Part shown: piece by piece, positions 61,994 through 64,000 of the stretch
Numbering within the stretch: the stretch's first letter is position 1
Layout: the number at the start of each line of letters is the position of its first letter
Source: Bradyrhizobium stylosanthis
Lineage (GTDB): Bacteria > Pseudomonadota > Alphaproteobacteria > Rhizobiales > Xanthobacteraceae
DNA: 64,000 bases
Assembly (NCBI RefSeq): GCF_001641335.1
Contig: NZ_LVEM01000001.1
Location: 718,580-782,579, forward strand
Reading direction: 5' to 3'
The notes under the pieces: model-generated
Told to the model about the DNA's origin: nothing
Seen by the model: the letters and a program-made list of their open reading frames with translations, nothing else
Databases searched by the model: none
Translations under genes and position numbers: made by a program

Positions 61994-62344
61994 ATGTTCG
62001 AAGTAACACGCGCGCTGCTGCTGCTGGCCGTCATCGCCGTTGCCGCGCCGGCGCTCGGGCGCGACGACGGCCGTTACGCCAATTCGCCGCTCAAGTCGTG
62101 GTTCGAGAGTTTGCACAGCGAATTTGGACAGTGCTGTACCAATGCCGACGGATACATCGTCTCCGATCCGGATTGGGACACCGATGGCGTGAATTATCGC
62201 GTTCGCATCGACGAAGAATGGGTGAACGTTCCTGCCGGCGCCGTGATCAAGCAGCCCAATCGTGCGGGGTTGACGATGGTGTGGAAACATTACCTCGACG
62301 GTCATCCCAAAGTCCGGTGTTTCATGCCGGGTAACATGGGCTGA
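61994..62344 (+). CDS. small exported Cys-containing protein
   Basis: A 116-residue protein with a signal peptide (about 1-22) and a mature part with cysteines at Cys47, Cys48 and Cys109 (GQCCTNADGY and VRCFMPG) and a WVNVPAGAVIKQPNRAG block. Its pattern suggests a small periplasmic domain, function unknown. GGAG precedes the ATG. Confidence 0.65.
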   Translation: MFEVTRALLLLAVIAVAAPALGRDDGRYANSPLKSWFESLHSEFGQCCTNADGYIVSDPDWDTDGVNYRVRIDEEWVNVPAGAVIKQPNRAGLTMVWKHYLDGHPKVRCFMPGNMG

Positions 62345-62392
62345 GGCATGCCTCGCCAATGCGAGAGATCGCGCGCTCGCAGCGACGGCTGG

Positions 62393-62947
62393 TCAGCTGT
62401 GGCGGCCTGCGATCCTCGCCAATCGCCGGCCGAGATATTCGGCCGTGACGAGGTCGCTCTCAGGCAAGGCGCCGTCGATCAGGTGCGTTGCGAGTCCAAG
62501 CTGGCTGCCCAGCCGATTGCGGCCGGCCGGATCCTCCCCGCCCGGAATATCCAGTCCGCACCAGAGCATGCCGTGCTGGGTAGCCAGAATGGAAAAATAG
62601 GTCAGCGTGTGCAGTTGATCGCCGTTGGCGCATGCGCCCGTCGTGAAGCCGCCCGCGATCTTGTCGGCCCATCGCTGCTGGCTCCATCGGTCACTTGAAG
62701 CGTCGGCGAAGGCTTTGAATTGCGCGGTTGGGCCGCCCATGTAGGTCGGGCTGCCAAATGCCACTGCGCCGGCGCGGTCGATCGTCTCAAGCAACCGCTC
62801 ATTCCGGAAACGGCCCGACACGATGTCGTCGCCGGCGATGCGGCAAAGACCGATCTCCGCCATTCCGGTGGCCCCGCGCGCTATTGCATGTGCCAGCTGT
62901 TCGGTGGTGCCGGAGATCGAAAAATAGACGATGGCGAGCAGGGGCAT
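62393..62947 (-). CDS. flavodoxin-like NAD(P)H-dependent reductase
   Basis: A 184-residue flavodoxin-fold protein of WrbA/NADPH:quinone-reductase type. The FMN phosphate loop YFSISGTTEQLAHAI opens it and FGSPTYMGGPTAQFKAFAD supplies the flavin-ring contacts. It would reduce quinones or azo compounds with two electrons. It is convergent with the small exported protein gene. Confidence 0.85.
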   Translation of the reverse strand: MPLLAIVYFSISGTTEQLAHAIARGATGMAEIGLCRIAGDDIVSGRFRNERLLETIDRAGAVAFGSPTYMGGPTAQFKAFADASSDRWSQQRWADKIAGGFTTGACANGDQLHTLTYFSILATQHGMLWCGLDIPGGEDPAGRNRLGSQLGLATHLIDGALPESDLVTAEYLGRRLARIAGRHS

Positions 62948-63046
62948 GTTGGCGCCGCTTTGGGATGCCTAGCCATCTTTGATGCTGTCGAGCTTTTGCA
63001 CAAGTCCTGCAACGAGGCTGTCATGGGGCCCGGGGCTCTATGAATT

Positions 63047-63220
63047 CCGTCATCCTGAGGCGCGAGTGGCGCGATGCAAGGCATCGCGCCGGGAGCCTCG
63101 AAGGATGAACGGCCGGGATGCAGCCGCGTGGAGAAGGCTGGGCCGTCGCCCTTCGAGGCTCGCCGAAGAGGCGAGCACCTCCAGCGACAATGGCTTCGCC
63201 ATTGCGCGGGGGTGACGGTG
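63047..63220. repeat. intergenic repeat, family E copy 2
   Basis: It carries the same blocks as 32776-32938 in inverted order: CCGTCATCCTGAGG, AGCCTCGAAGGATG, GGCCGTCGCCCTTCGAGG and CCAGCGACAATGGC. Inner arms include GCGATGCAAGGCATCGC. Confidence 0.75.
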
Positions 63221-63248
63221 AGGGATTGGGGCGCGGTGCTCCAAGTTC

Positions 63249-63331
63249 GTCATTGCGAGCGGAGCGAAGCAATCCAGAGTGTCCCCGTGGAGGCAGTCTG
63301 GATTGCTTCGTCGCAAGCGCTCCTCGCAATG
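63249..63331. repeat. palindromic intergenic repeat, family C copy 2
   Basis: GTCATTGCGAGC, GAAGCAATCCAGA and CTGGATTGCTTCGTCGCAAG match the copy at 28446-28530, with a different centre. Confidence 0.8.
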
Positions 63332-63356
63332 ATGGCGTGGTGGCAGTCCTGCTCCG

Positions 63357-63824
63357 TCACGCCGACCGCCGGCGCGGGGCCGGTCTTGGCTTCACCATCG
63401 CATCCGCGGGGCTGAGCAGGCGGCCGTCCTCGGCGCGCATTTCGAGTTTCTTCACCGGGCGGCCTTTCTCGCGATCGACCAGGACGGTCGCGATCTGCTC
63501 GGGGTGGTCGTCGAACTCCTCGCTCCATTGCCGGAGCGCAACCAGGATCGGGAAGGTGCCGCGCCCCTTCGGTGTCAGCACATATTCCTGATAGGCGCTG
63601 CCGTCGGAGGCGGGGGCGGTTTCCAGGATGCCATGGTCCACGAGGGAGTGCAGACGGGCTGACAGGATGTTCTTGGCCATGCCGAGCTTGCTCTGAAACT
63701 CGCCGAAGCGGCGCAGGCCGAACAGCGCCTCGCGGATGATCAGCAGCGACCACCAGTCGCCGAGTGCGTCCAGCGAGCGCGCGACCGGGCAGGAGTCCCC
63801 CTCAAAGCTCGTTCGTTTCACCAT
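63357..63824 (-). CDS. HxlR family transcriptional regulator
   Basis: A 155-residue winged-helix regulator: CPVARSLDALGDWWSLLIIREALFG, FQSKLGMAKNILSARLHSLVDHGILE and YVLTPKGR. Its only cysteine is Cys12, the position of the redox-reactive Cys in YodB/HypR/QorR-type members, so a thiol-based response is likely (inference). It diverges from a truncated SDR gene, with two palindromes in the space between. Confidence 0.9.
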   Translation of the reverse strand: MVKRTSFEGDSCPVARSLDALGDWWSLLIIREALFGLRRFGEFQSKLGMAKNILSARLHSLVDHGILETAPASDGSAYQEYVLTPKGRGTFPILVALRQWSEEFDDHPEQIATVLVDREKGRPVKKLEMRAEDGRLLSPADAMVKPRPAPRRRSA

Positions 63825-63902
63825 TGTTCCAGGTCCTTTCGCGTTCGCACGGTCCGGCCGCCGATCACGCGCTCGTGTGGTTGCATCATAAAACCAAATG
63901 CC

Positions 63903-63932
63903 CTAGATGGCAATCTAGTTTCATAATGAAAC
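63903..63932. promoter_or_regulatory. two adjoining palindromes, likely HxlR operator
   Basis: CTAGAT-GGCA-ATCTAG (63903-63918) has perfect 6-bp arms. GTTTCAT-A-ATGAAAC (63918-63932) has perfect 7-bp arms. They share a base and lie 15 bp before the SDR start. Confidence 0.7.
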
Positions 63933-63946
63933 CACTGGAGGCGAGC

Positions 63947-64000
63947 ATGAGACTTCAAGGCAAGACGGCACTGATTACGGGCGGCAACAGCGGCATCGGG
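63947..64000 (+). CDS. short-chain dehydrogenase/reductase, truncated by window end
   Basis: The first 18 codons read MRLQGKTALITGGNSGIG, an SDR nucleotide-binding start (TGxxxGxG). GGAGG precedes the ATG. The gene continues beyond the window. Its position next to HxlR suggests it is the controlled gene. Confidence 0.88.
   Translation, partial: MRLQGKTALITGGNSGIG

Larger units (their letters stand above)
62948..63356. other. gene-free region between reductase and HxlR genes
   Basis: It holds two repeats (family E at 63047-63220 and family C at 63249-63331) and no credible gene. Confidence 0.6.

Noticed and set aside
1..64000. tRNA, rRNA, CRISPR, transposase, integrase or riboswitch
   Set aside because: I looked for CCA-ended cloverleafs, evenly spaced direct repeats and known motifs; none was convincing. 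Faint RNA structures were not called without a folding program.

Overview
The window is GC-rich, densely coded alphaproteobacterial chromosome. MipZ, DivK, PleD, ClpS/ClpA, DUF1489, DUF3572, an EipB-like DUF1849 protein and a short TGC-N3-GCA-controlled phasin all point to Rhizobiales, most likely Bradyrhizobium or a close relative (inference from gene content, no database search). No rRNA, tRNA, CRISPR array, transposase or phage gene is visible.

Layout. 0-12 kb: TonB/TolA-like protein, DUF599, glutathione transferase, small envelope proteins, DUF1489 converging on panC, the division regulator mipZ, a secreted alpha/beta hydrolase, VWA and membrane-anchored DnaJ proteins, and a SPOR-domain D,D-carboxypeptidase. 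12.6-17 kb: a phasin with two operator-like palindromes, then clpS-clpA. 17-21 kb: lipoprotein, DHA2-type exporter, aldo/keto reductase. 21-24 kb: AraC-type regulator divergent from nitrilase and aldoxime dehydratase, a compact aldoxime-to-carboxylate pathway. 24-34 kb: HAD phosphatase, orphan TRAP binding protein, lytic transglycosylase, AzlCD exporter, TrmO, HIT protein, FemAB-like protein, GDPD-RidA pair, EipB-like protein, a second RidA, NUDIX and ACT proteins. 34.7-38.3 kb: DUF3572-dinB divergent from divK-pleD.

38.3-50.7 kb looks accessory: TetR/MFS pair, a class III cyclase with a TolB-like/TPR output half, an MDR oxidoreductase divergent from a DJ-1/PfpI protein, a winged-helix regulator with the same TolB-like/TPR half, an acyltransferase, and a tandem pair of Cys-rich secreted proteins. 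Spacers here are long and carry repeats. From 50.7 kb core genes resume on the minus strand: rpmG, then (after a flavin monooxygenase and an M20 amidohydrolase) the run topA-rnr-DUF983-NUDIX. The window ends with small hypothetical proteins, a flavodoxin-like protein and an HxlR regulator divergent from a truncated SDR gene.

At least six families of palindromic intergenic repeats are scattered through the window. Two genes too short for a 60-residue ORF cut-off were found by eye: rpmG (50729-50896) and a 51-codon gene (34520-34675).
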